A stretch of DNA of 64,000 bases, taken from positions 1 to 64,000 of the forward strand of contig JALHMX010000016.1 of assembly GCA_022843825.1 (NCBI GenBank). The letters are read 5' to 3'. Positions 1-9,252 of the stretch are shown one piece after another; within the stretch, counting starts at the first letter, position 1; each line of letters begins with the position of its first letter. The notes beneath the pieces were generated by a model. That model did no database searches. It was given only the letters and a program-made list of their open reading frames with translations, and had not been told where the DNA came from. The translations under genes were made by a program, and so were the position numbers. This stretch comes from Pseudobdellovibrionaceae bacterium. Its GTDB lineage: Bacteria > Bdellovibrionota > Bdellovibrionia > Bdellovibrionales > Bdellovibrionaceae.

Positions 1-1
1 C

Positions 2-70
2 AATTGCAAGCCAAGCATACGCATTAAAGTAGACTTAATGCGCGTTCAAATCCGGATAAGTAAAGAATGA
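2..70 (+). CDS. Possible C-terminal end of a CDS entering from the left edge (…SIRIKVDLMRVQIRISKE*)
   Basis: Frame 2 is open from the window edge to TGA at 68-70; only 22 codons are visible. Confidence 0.3.
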   Translation, partial: NCKPSIRIKVDLMRVQIRISKE

Positions 71-133
71 TCCGTAAATCCAATATCTTAAGGAGAGGTT
101 AGGGATTGCTTTGCACCTTGTAAGGGATCAGTT

Positions 134-718
134 TCAGAAATTCAGTTTTACCGTTGCACTAGGCCCTGTGATTGTCATTAATTGAGGTTGATTTTCGATC
201 TGCGTGGTGGGAATAGGAAATTCAACCGTATAGGCTGAAGAGAATCGATTATGGTAAGGATACAAGACCTGTAAAGTAGCCAACGGGGTTTTTACTTTAA
301 CCACACGGCCCTCATAGCGTTGACCTGCAACATCTAAATAAATTCTCCATAGCGGTTTCAGTGAAGTTAAATTATTATGGGCTCGCTCAGGAGTATAGAA
401 ACTCATGAAATACTCAGACTTTGTTGCCAAATCTTTTTCAGATTTAATTTTTTCATTCTGGTAATTCGTTTTATCCCACTCATAGATTTGCGCGGATCGA
501 GCTAATACAGCTTCACTCATCTGAGTATCAATTTTAGTAACAGATACGTTAAGTTGGTTGTAAATACCCTTATAGGACTCAATATTGCGAGTTTTAAGGT
601 CGACAATTTTTTCATAGTCATAAACTTGTATTGGCGGTACTCCGTCGCGAACTACGGTTTGTATTGAACAGGAATACATAAAAGATATAACGGAGAAAAT
701 AAGTAAAAACTTGTTCAT
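134..718 (-). CDS. Hypothetical lipoprotein
   Basis: ORF; N-term MNKFLLIFSVISFMYSC looks like a type II signal peptide with lipobox Cys. Confidence 0.7.
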   Translation of the reverse strand: MNKFLLIFSVISFMYSCSIQTVVRDGVPPIQVYDYEKIVDLKTRNIESYKGIYNQLNVSVTKIDTQMSEAVLARSAQIYEWDKTNYQNEKIKSEKDLATKSEYFMSFYTPERAHNNLTSLKPLWRIYLDVAGQRYEGRVVKVKTPLATLQVLYPYHNRFSSAYTVEFPIPTTQIENQPQLMTITGPSATVKLNF

Positions 719-722
719 TTTC

Positions 723-1595
723 TTATTTTATATAAGGTAAACAATATTCCGCAACTGATTTGAAGACTTCTTCTCGGCAGGTGTCATTAAAAAGTTCATG
801 TTTGGCCCCATTGATAATTTTTAATTTTTTTTCTTGTGTTCCTAAGGCTTCAAAGAAAGTGATTGCAGCCTTAGTAGACACAATGGGGTCACTATCTGAC
901 ATAGTTAGATAGGTGGGCAGGTGAATCTCCTGGGCCCGCGTCAGCATATTATGGCTTTCTCGATTCATTCCTAAGAACACTGCAGGCGAAATCTTGCTAT
1001 GGCGGTAAGTATCCTTTTCGTATTCTTTGATAATTTCGATTTCTCGAGTAAGATATTCGTATTTAATTTCATTACTTAATGTCAGTTTGGGGACAAACTG
1101 TTGAATTAAGCCTGCTGCAGACTCTTTCCAAGGCGGAATGGGAATGTCCAATCCAAACAAGGGTGCGCTTAATATTTGGGCCTTAAATTCAGAGTATTTG
1201 TTTTGCACTAATGCGCAAGTTTGGACCAGGGCTCCCATGGAGTGAGCGAGCGCAAAAACTGGTCGATTACCCCTAAAAGGTAGACTTAAAGCTTCTTGAA
1301 CAAATAGCTCATAGTCCGAGACATAATTATTAAAATCTTTAGCGTAGCCCCTTTGTCCATCAGATTTGCCGTGCCCACGCATATCCCAGGCAATAAAATT
1401 AAGATTAAGGTGTTGGGACACTCCATGAATAAAACGCAAATAACATTCCGAATGTTCGGCTTGCCCATGAGTAATAAGGATGGTGGCTTCTGCTTGTGGA
1501 TTCTCCCAAGTTTGCAAAAAAAGTTTAGTATCGTCAGAGCCCTTAAAAAATTTTTCAGCTCGATTTAACGATGGATGCGCATTTGTACGTGACAT
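723..1595 (-). CDS. Alpha/beta hydrolase (monoacylglycerol lipase/lysophospholipase-like, Hydrolase_4)
   Basis: DMRGHGKSDGQRGY and nucleophile elbow ALAHSMGALV; C-terminal D and H (SDSDPIV, GAKHELFND). Confidence 0.88.
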   Translation of the reverse strand: MSRTNAHPSLNRAEKFFKGSDDTKLFLQTWENPQAEATILITHGQAEHSECYLRFIHGVSQHLNLNFIAWDMRGHGKSDGQRGYAKDFNNYVSDYELFVQEALSLPFRGNRPVFALAHSMGALVQTCALVQNKYSEFKAQILSAPLFGLDIPIPPWKESAAGLIQQFVPKLTLSNEIKYEYLTREIEIIKEYEKDTYRHSKISPAVFLGMNRESHNMLTRAQEIHLPTYLTMSDSDPIVSTKAAITFFEALGTQEKKLKIINGAKHELFNDTCREEVFKSVAEYCLPYIK

Positions 1596-1597
1596 AA

Positions 1598-3223
1598 TTA
1601 TAAGATACCTCGAAGTAAAATAGTATTCTGAGTTACATTGGAATCAGGCGGAGTACTTTCTGAAGGGTAATCTAAAGAATAGTGAATTCCAATGGATTTT
1701 TGGCGTTTTAAAGCGCATTTTACGGTCAAATCTGCAACTACTGCAATATTTCTTAGTTCAATAATGTCGCTATGGATTTTCATATTCGAATAATATTCTT
1801 TTACTTCGTTTAAAATGTTTTGGAGTCGATGCTGTGCGCGTTTCAGTCTTTTAGTTGAGCGCACGATACCTACATAATTCCACATTAAGCGTCGAATCTC
1901 ATCCCACATATGAGTGATGACAATCATCTCATCGGAATTAGTTTCTTCGGGCTCTTTCCAGGGGGCTGCTGGTTTCGTAGAAGCGAACTCTTCTACTGTT
2001 TCATTCCAGTTTTTTTTAATGTCTATAGTCGCGTTGTGGGACATGGCTAAGCACTCCAACAGTGAATTGGACGCTAAACGATTAGCCCCATGAAGTCCGG
2101 TGCAGGCCACTTCCCCAATAGCATAAAGCCCCGCAATGTCGGTAACTCCGTGGATATTCGTCAGTATGCCTCCGCAAAGGTAGTGAGCGGCTGGAACCAC
2201 AGGTAAGGGTTGCTGAGTGATATCAATGCCGTACTCTAAACATCTTGAGTAGATCGTAGGGAAATGTGATTTAATAAAGCTGGCGGGTTTATGAGTGATG
2301 TCTAGATAAACACAGGGTGCTGCTGTTTTTTTCATTTCAGCGTCGATACTACGGGCAACTACGTCTCGAGGAGCTAACGAGCCCATAGGATGATACTTCT
2401 TCATAAATTTTTCACCTTCGGCTGTAATCAGCTCGGCGCCTTCGCCGCGCATAGCTTCAGTAATCAAAAAGTTTCGTGATTCTTTGTGATAGAGACAGGT
2501 AGGGTGAAACTGCATAAACTCAAGATTTGCTATGCGAGCGCCTGAGCGATAGGCCATGGCAATCCCGTCACCTGTAGCACCGCTCCAGTTGGATGTGTAT
2601 AAGTAGACCTTTCCCGCGCCGCCCGTGGCCAGAACAGTATTTTTTGCAGAAAAAATTTGAACATGTCCGGTCAGCTTGTTTAAAGCGTATACGCCAACCA
2701 CACGGGTTTTTCCAATAAAGTGGGGATCAGTTTGTTTATTAACAATGAGATCAATGGCGAACATATTCTCGAAAATTTGAATTTGGGGCATTTCAGCTAA
2801 CTTTTTTAAAAGTTTTCGTTGAATTTCTGCACCGGTTTGATCTTCAAAGTGCACAATTCGACGTTCTGAATGGCCCCCTTCGCGCGTAACATCTGCATCA
2901 AATTGTACCCCCCAGTTTTGAAGGTCTTTAATGCGATCAGGCGCTTGAAAAACAACATTTCGCACCGCTTCAAGGTCGTTGAGGCCAGCCCCTGCAGACA
3001 GAGTGTCCGCAATGTGTGATTCAAAACTGTCACTCGATGACGTTACTGCAGCCACGCCACCTTGAGCCATGGCACTGTTAGCCGACTGCAAAACGTCTTT
3101 AGTAATAAGAGTGATTTTCAGATTTTCAGACTTAAACTCTTCGGCTGTCTTAAGTGCCATACTGATTGCGGCCAGCCCGGATCCAATAATTAAAATATCA
3201 CTCTCAATGGTTTGTTTATTCAT
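1598..3223 (-). CDS. nadB: L-aspartate oxidase
   Basis: FAD motif DILIIGSGLAAISMAL; SANSAMAQGGVAAV; HPTCLY; EAMRGEGAELI; GLYAIGEVACTGLHGANRLASNSLLE. Confidence 0.96.
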   Translation of the reverse strand: MNKQTIESDILIIGSGLAAISMALKTAEEFKSENLKITLITKDVLQSANSAMAQGGVAAVTSSSDSFESHIADTLSAGAGLNDLEAVRNVVFQAPDRIKDLQNWGVQFDADVTREGGHSERRIVHFEDQTGAEIQRKLLKKLAEMPQIQIFENMFAIDLIVNKQTDPHFIGKTRVVGVYALNKLTGHVQIFSAKNTVLATGGAGKVYLYTSNWSGATGDGIAMAYRSGARIANLEFMQFHPTCLYHKESRNFLITEAMRGEGAELITAEGEKFMKKYHPMGSLAPRDVVARSIDAEMKKTAAPCVYLDITHKPASFIKSHFPTIYSRCLEYGIDITQQPLPVVPAAHYLCGGILTNIHGVTDIAGLYAIGEVACTGLHGANRLASNSLLECLAMSHNATIDIKKNWNETVEEFASTKPAAPWKEPEETNSDEMIVITHMWDEIRRLMWNYVGIVRSTKRLKRAQHRLQNILNEVKEYYSNMKIHSDIIELRNIAVVADLTVKCALKRQKSIGIHYSLDYPSESTPPDSNVTQNTILLRGIL

Positions 3224-3310
3224 CTCTTCAAAATAGGCAAATACTTCAAAAAAATCAAACTGATAAGTTGATTCTCGAATAAAAACAAAACTACAATAAA
3301 AGAAGCAAGG

Positions 3311-5104
3311 ATGCAGCAGTTAATGAAGTTAAGAAACGTATACGCAATAGTTGGTGTAATTGTATTTATTCTGATTTTTGTCGTTTGGAAACTAAATGAT
3401 TATTATAAGCATGAGCGATCTGCTTTGGTGCAGAATCAGATTCATCAACAAACTCTCAATCTTAAGACGACTATATCCAGCCAGTTATCTCAGCTTAAAA
3501 ACACTATTTCATCTTATCAGGGAAGAATTGATGAAAGTAAAATAAATTGGGTACAACTAAGTCCATTTTATGCATTGGTGCAGTTGGAAATTTCAACTCA
3601 AGGCAATTACAAAATTAAAAATTTGTATGTAAGGTCAGGAACACCTGCAGCCAATTGGTCCGCAGATTATGTTCAAAAGGCATTGGCCTACAGTCGTTTT
3701 TCTAATAAAGATATTCATGCTCAACTTTTTCAGAATAAGCAGGGAGGCAAATTTTTATCCTTGATTTTTTCTGATGCCAAGATACAAAATTCACGTCAAG
3801 CGGTCGCACTCATTGGAGAAGCATCATATTTCCAAAAATACTTTGATGCCCTTAGAAATAGAAGAGCCTCGAATGTTTTGCTGACCAACGATTCTATTGT
3901 CGTAAGCCACACGCAGTCAGACTACATAGCAACGAGAACACAAGAAAGCCAGCTCAGTGATAAAAAATACCTTATAGATAAAGACCAAATAAGGGCGTCG
4001 AACTTATCGATCATATCTTACTCCCCAAAACTTGTGGGTAAAGAATTAATTTATATACCCATGTTCGTTTTATTTTTTGTATTTGGTTTTGCCTTAATTT
4101 TAATTGGATTATTATTTTATGCATTAAAGCCGTTACGCAATGAGCATCGTAAAGGGGAAATTTTTAAGAGGGTTTTCGAAGAGGTGCGAAAAGAGCCGAA
4201 GTCGCTACCAGTGGACAAGGCGATAGCCGAGAACAGACTTGATGTAACGGTGGCTCCCATTGACCGGGCTAATTTCATGTTAGATGAAGAAGAGGAGTTG
4301 ACGACAGTTCAACTGGACAAAATAACCCCACAAGATCTAGTTAATAAAGGTCTGCAAACTTTATCTTTAGCAGAAGTCGTAGATTTGGCTTTGGAGTCAC
4401 TTAAGGAAAAAATTTCGGCGAATGGCGCAGCGATTGAAAAACAATATGGATCGTATCTCAAGCATAAAGTAGATGCAGAGCGTTTTCAGCGAGCCATTGA
4501 GAATATAATTTCCAATTCAATAGAAGCACAAGCCAAGAATATCACGATAAATATTTATGATATTCAGGGACTGAGTAATCAGGTTACGAATATTGACATC
4601 ATAGATGATGGACATGGCGTTGAGCCGGGGATAACAGATAAAATTTGGCAACCGTTCTACGGAACCAAAGACAAACGACTACATAAAGGCTTGGGTCTAC
4701 CCGAAACAGTAAGTATAGTTCAACGTTATGGTGGAGATATTAAAATTATTGAAAACCAACCGCGAGGGTCAATATTTAGAATTGAAATGGATATGGAGGC
4801 CCGCGGTCAAACAAATGAGGTAACAAATATTTCACCACCGATTGAAATTATCGACCAAGAAACTGAAATTGATATTGATGCCATTCTTAAGTTGGATGAC
4901 TCTGATGATGAACCAACAGCGGTGGGTGAAAATACGACTGTGGCACCAATGCCTTCCATTGATCTGGATAAAGAGTACAAAACAAAGCAGTATAAAATTG
5001 ATCAGCACATAGATATTTTAGAAAATCCTGATATTCATTTTTCTAAGCCAGAGAAAAAATTTGATCATTTGGAAGTAAAAGTAAGAAAGCCGCAAAAGTT
5101 ATGA
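3311..5104 (+). CDS. Membrane sensor with C-terminal HATPase_c domain (histidine-kinase-like, no recognisable H-box)
   Basis: Two TM segments flank a periplasmic domain; N-box NIISNSIEA, G1 DDGHGV, F-box WQPFYGTK, G2 GLGL; no phosphoacceptor-His motif seen. Confidence 0.85.
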   Translation: MQQLMKLRNVYAIVGVIVFILIFVVWKLNDYYKHERSALVQNQIHQQTLNLKTTISSQLSQLKNTISSYQGRIDESKINWVQLSPFYALVQLEISTQGNYKIKNLYVRSGTPAANWSADYVQKALAYSRFSNKDIHAQLFQNKQGGKFLSLIFSDAKIQNSRQAVALIGEASYFQKYFDALRNRRASNVLLTNDSIVVSHTQSDYIATRTQESQLSDKKYLIDKDQIRASNLSIISYSPKLVGKELIYIPMFVLFFVFGFALILIGLLFYALKPLRNEHRKGEIFKRVFEEVRKEPKSLPVDKAIAENRLDVTVAPIDRANFMLDEEEELTTVQLDKITPQDLVNKGLQTLSLAEVVDLALESLKEKISANGAAIEKQYGSYLKHKVDAERFQRAIENIISNSIEAQAKNITINIYDIQGLSNQVTNIDIIDDGHGVEPGITDKIWQPFYGTKDKRLHKGLGLPETVSIVQRYGGDIKIIENQPRGSIFRIEMDMEARGQTNEVTNISPPIEIIDQETEIDIDAILKLDDSDDEPTAVGENTTVAPMPSIDLDKEYKTKQYKIDQHIDILENPDIHFSKPEKKFDHLEVKVRKPQKL

Positions 5105-6558
5105 ATATACAAGAAGTGGCATCAGATTTCTTTATAGCTATTTTTTCTCAGGATGTAGAGTTCGGAGTCCAGCTTAAATTAAACTTAAAAAATAAAAATT
5201 ATCAGGTAGACCTTTTTTCTAATCACGAGGATTTATACGACCGCTTCGAAAAAAATCCTTTTCATATTGTCATACTAGACGTGGCCACATTGATTATACC
5301 TGTTCATGAGTTCTTCGCTAAAATTCTTAGCATTTCAAATGAAACGCGTCTTTTGGTTGTTAGCCCAGCGCAGAATATGAATTCATTTGCGAAATACAAT
5401 GAATATAACTTGTGTGGAGTATTTGCACATGAAGATGAAAATAAGGCTTCATATATTTTGAATGCTTGTGACTTGTTGGTGGAGATTTTGTACCGTGTTT
5501 ATCAAAATGAACATCTTTACGACTTGTATGAAACGGCACAAAAGCAGTACGAAGAGACGCAGCTCACTTTACAAAATGAAAGATCTAGTCCCAAAGTGCG
5601 CCCATATCAATTGCGTATTTCTGAGTATAAATCTTGCGCGTCCAAGGAAGAACTTCTAGATACTTTTTATAAACAAACTGATCAACAGAGTTGGGTGTAT
5701 TTAAAGTATATTGCTACAATAGAAACTTTTATCAGCGTTTCTCAACACGAAGCTCCAGACAGCTGGGTAGAGGGGCTTTCGTTCAAGGTACCTGGGCAGG
5801 ATAAAGAATTTCTATCGCAAATTTTTCAGGGTCAATTGCCAGCGGCATTTGAGAACTATTTGTTAGGAAAATTTAACGTCAGTCAAATCAAATTCATCCC
5901 TTTAATAATTAAAAATCAAATTGAAGGTTTGATGATTTCTCCACAGGATATTACACCTGAAGCGGCAGAAGATTTTTCATTGATGGGTTTAGTCTACACC
6001 AACTTAATGTATGAATCTCAGCCTAAATACATGGATGTCGAGGATCAGTTGACGGGCTTTTACAACCAACTTTTTTATAAGCGAATTTTAGATAAAGAAG
6101 TTGATCGCTCTAAAAGAACTATGTCTCCACTATCACTGCTTAAGGTAAATATAGACAAATTTATAGAAATAGAGACGACTTTAGGAAGAGCAACAACTGA
6201 CGAAATCATAAAAAAAATTGCAGATATTATTAAACAGACAAGTCGATTGCCAGATCATCTATGCAGAACAACAGAAAGCGAATTCGCTCTTGTTCTTGTT
6301 AATTGTGATCGCAAAGGGGCCGTCATTCGTGCAGAGCGCTTGCGTGAGGCGCTCAATAAAGAAAACTATTCAATGATGGGCATACGGGTTTCAGTAAGTC
6401 AGGGGATTAGTGAGTATCCTACCTTGGTGTCAACGGCAGATGATCTTAATACATCCGCCGAACAGGCCATGAAGTTTATTGCGGCTAAAGGTGGAGATAA
6501 AATTTGTTTGTCTAAAGCCAGTCCCCAACATCAACCAGATTTTTTGGTGACTGAATGA
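5101..6558 (+). CDS. Receiver-like + central region + degenerate GGDEF domain protein
   Basis: N-terminal REC-like (VILDVATL); C-terminal GGDEF fold with DQLTGFYNQLFYKRIL and RLPDHLCRTTESEF (I-site RxxD kept, GGDEF replaced by TESEF). Confidence 0.83.
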   Translation: MNIQEVASDFFIAIFSQDVEFGVQLKLNLKNKNYQVDLFSNHEDLYDRFEKNPFHIVILDVATLIIPVHEFFAKILSISNETRLLVVSPAQNMNSFAKYNEYNLCGVFAHEDENKASYILNACDLLVEILYRVYQNEHLYDLYETAQKQYEETQLTLQNERSSPKVRPYQLRISEYKSCASKEELLDTFYKQTDQQSWVYLKYIATIETFISVSQHEAPDSWVEGLSFKVPGQDKEFLSQIFQGQLPAAFENYLLGKFNVSQIKFIPLIIKNQIEGLMISPQDITPEAAEDFSLMGLVYTNLMYESQPKYMDVEDQLTGFYNQLFYKRILDKEVDRSKRTMSPLSLLKVNIDKFIEIETTLGRATTDEIIKKIADIIKQTSRLPDHLCRTTESEFALVLVNCDRKGAVIRAERLREALNKENYSMMGIRVSVSQGISEYPTLVSTADDLNTSAEQAMKFIAAKGGDKICLSKASPQHQPDFLVTE

Positions 6559-7688
6559 TTAATACTATATACCGCCCTAGTATTGCTGAAATAAATCTAA
6601 AGAATTTAGATCATAACCTTTCAGTTATAATGAATAAAGCAGGGGCTGATCGTTTTGTTTGTCCCATGATAAAAGCAGATGCCTACGGACATGGGGCTGT
6701 AGTTGTGGCAAAAAGAATTTTAAAAAATTACCAACTGCCGTTAGGTGTCGCTTTGATTGAAGAGGCCTTGCAGTTGCGTGAAGCCGGCATTCAATCTGAT
6801 ATTATAGTTTTTGGTGGATTTAATCGTGCAGGAGCGAAAAAAATTGTAGAGGCGCGATTGACTCCTGTGGTTAGCCAACGAGAACAATTAGATATTTTGG
6901 CAGAAGTTGCTCAAGAACCTTTAGACATTCATGTTAAGTTTAATACGGGTATGAATCGTCTTGGTTTTGATATAGAAGAGGCAGACTTTGTTTTGCAATT
7001 TTTAAAGAATAATGGGCGAATACAAATTAAAGGTTTAATGTCCCATTTACACTCCGCTTATTTGGCTCAACAGGAAAATTCTCAGGCCGGTCAGCAAGCG
7101 AAGAAGTTATTATATTTGGCAGAACTATTTAAATCCTTTGGAGTTGTCGTCCATTTACTTAATTCGGATGCGATTGTGAATTTGGAATTAGCCTCTGCAA
7201 TGAATATATACAAGTGGGGATTTCGCCCAGGTATAATGCTTTATGGATATGTGTCATCGGCTCAGCTTCAGCAGCAACTCAATTTAAAACCTGTAATGTC
7301 GTTAAGATCGCGTTTGCAAAGCATACGCAAAATTAAAAAAGGCGAAACCGTGTCTTACGATGCGACTTGGGAAGCCCCATGTGACTCAGTGATTGGAGTT
7401 GTCCCGATGGGATACGCTGACGGTGTTCATCGTTCATTATCTAACAGAGGCCAAATATTTATTATGCAGCAGCAAGTGCCAATCCGTGGAATAGTTTGTA
7501 TGGATTATACAATGGTCGATTTAACATCACTAGATCATTCGTTGAGTTGGTCAGAGGCGCAGGTTGAGCTTTTCGGCCCGCATCAGGGTGCAGACGTTTT
7601 TGCGCGAACGGCAGAAACTATATCCTATGAAATTTTGACCTCTGTAAGTTCTAGGATTCCCAGAAGCTATGTAGAGGCGTGGACATGA
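6555..7688 (+). CDS. alr: Alanine racemase
   Basis: PLP Lys motif MIKADAYGHGA; FNTGMNRLGF; RPGIMLYGY; PMGYADGV; CMDYTMVDLT. Confidence 0.96.
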   Translation: MINTIYRPSIAEINLKNLDHNLSVIMNKAGADRFVCPMIKADAYGHGAVVVAKRILKNYQLPLGVALIEEALQLREAGIQSDIIVFGGFNRAGAKKIVEARLTPVVSQREQLDILAEVAQEPLDIHVKFNTGMNRLGFDIEEADFVLQFLKNNGRIQIKGLMSHLHSAYLAQQENSQAGQQAKKLLYLAELFKSFGVVVHLLNSDAIVNLELASAMNIYKWGFRPGIMLYGYVSSAQLQQQLNLKPVMSLRSRLQSIRKIKKGETVSYDATWEAPCDSVIGVVPMGYADGVHRSLSNRGQIFIMQQQVPIRGIVCMDYTMVDLTSLDHSLSWSEAQVELFGPHQGADVFARTAETISYEILTSVSSRIPRSYVEAWT

Positions 7689-8482
7689 AAGCAATAAGCA
7701 ACTTATTAAACAAAATTCAAAAATCAATTTTTAGTGTAGGTGAAGTTGTTGTATTTGCATGGCGTAGCTTAGTTCTCATTTTTCAACCACCGTATCGATT
7801 TACAGAAATTATGCGACATATGGAGTTTGTAGGTAACCAATCAGTTGGGATTATTACATTAACCAGTATTTTTACAGGCCTAGCGTTGTCATTTCAAATA
7901 TATTTGGGATTTAAATTAGTTAATGCGACGAACTTGGTAGGCCCCATTGTTGCCATGGGTATCACTCGAGAGCTAGGACCAGTTCTAACTGGTCTCATCG
8001 TGGCCGCGCGGGCTGGCGGAGCTATGGCCGCACGCTTGGGTACAATGCGAGTGAATGAACAAATCGATGCGCTGGATGTTATGGGGGTCAATACTAAGCA
8101 ATACTTAGTGGCTCCCCGAATAGTCGCCGCCGCGATTTGCATGCCTTTGTTAACGGCGCTCTTCGATTTTATGGCGATGTTTGGCTCATGGATTTTATGT
8201 ATTAAAATCGTCGGACTAGATCAGGCTATTTTCTTTGAGAAAATACGCCAAACCGTCGAGGTCTACCATATTAATGAGGGTTTATTTAAGGCGTTTATTT
8301 TTGGAATTATTTTTTCGGTTATTTGTACCTACCGTGGGTTTAATACTACAGGAGGCGCAAAAGGAGTGGGTGAAGCCACGAACAAGGGAGTTGTTAACAG
8401 TATGGTGGGGATTATTATATTGGATTACTTCCTTATGAATTTGATTCGTATTTTTTACCTTATGACAGGGATTGGTTCATGA
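7679..8482 (+). CDS. mlaE: MlaE-family ABC transporter permease
   Basis: RELGPVLTGLIVAARAGGAMAARLGTMRVNEQIDALDVMGVN is diagnostic of MlaE/YrbE. Confidence 0.95.
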   Translation: MDMKAISNLLNKIQKSIFSVGEVVVFAWRSLVLIFQPPYRFTEIMRHMEFVGNQSVGIITLTSIFTGLALSFQIYLGFKLVNATNLVGPIVAMGITRELGPVLTGLIVAARAGGAMAARLGTMRVNEQIDALDVMGVNTKQYLVAPRIVAAAICMPLLTALFDFMAMFGSWILCIKIVGLDQAIFFEKIRQTVEVYHINEGLFKAFIFGIIFSVICTYRGFNTTGGAKGVGEATNKGVVNSMVGIIILDYFLMNLIRIFYLMTGIGS

Positions 8483-9252
8483 TGGATAAAATTAAAAATA
8501 ATACTTTGGCGATCCAGCTTATCAATTTGAAGAAAAGCTTTGACGCAAACAAATATGTCCTTAAGGGAATAAATTTGGAAATTCCGAAAGGAAGCCTCAC
8601 CGCTATTATCGGGTTTTCAGGAACAGGAAAAAGTGTTTTGCTAAAACACATGCTGGGGTTATATCAACCCACTTCCGGGCAAGTTAAAATTTTAGGAACA
8701 GACCTTTCAACGTTAAATGATAACGAACTGACCAAGTTTCGCTGTCGTTATGGCGTTCTGTTTCAGAGCTCAGCCCTGTTTGACGATATGACTGTATTAG
8801 AAAATGTTTGTTTTCCTCTTGAAGAGCACCGTCGCGAGTTGTCTAAAGAAGAAGTTGTGGCGATTGCCGAGAAGAAATTAATGATGGTAGGGCTTGATCC
8901 CGAACACTACAGTAAACTTCCTAGTCAAATATCTGGGGGAATGCAAAAAAGGACGGGTCTAGCTCGAGCCCTCGCCTTAGATCCAGAAATTCTGATCTAT
9001 GACGAGCCCACCACAGGTTTAGATCCCATTCTGACTGAAATGATAGATAATTTAATACTGGAGACTCACAAGTTAGGCGGGGGAACTACGTCTATAATGG
9101 TATCTCATGACCTATCCGCAGCATTTAGAATCGCGGATCATATCGTGATGTTAGACGCAGGAAACGTGTTGTTGTCGGGAACGGCAGATGATTTTTTCAA
9201 AAGTGATATTGAGTTGGTTAAAAGATTTGTTAATAAAGGGATAAAGCACTAA
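8479..9252 (+). CDS. mlaF: MlaF-like ABC transporter ATP-binding protein
   Basis: Walker A GFSGTGKSVLLKH, signature SGGMQKRTGLARAL, Walker B ILIYDEPTTGLDP. Confidence 0.95.
   Translation: MMDKIKNNTLAIQLINLKKSFDANKYVLKGINLEIPKGSLTAIIGFSGTGKSVLLKHMLGLYQPTSGQVKILGTDLSTLNDNELTKFRCRYGVLFQSSALFDDMTVLENVCFPLEEHRRELSKEEVVAIAEKKLMMVGLDPEHYSKLPSQISGGMQKRTGLARALALDPEILIYDEPTTGLDPILTEMIDNLILETHKLGGGTTSIMVSHDLSAAFRIADHIVMLDAGNVLLSGTADDFFKSDIELVKRFVNKGIKH

Noticed and set aside
25-65. tRNA-like GTTCAAATCC (T-loop-like) string near the left edge
   Set aside because: The flanking 5-nt arms do not pair and no acceptor, D or anticodon arms are visible; it more likely lies in the end of a CDS
7894-8142. 82-aa minus-strand ORF
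   Set aside because: Antisense shadow of the mlaE core motif region
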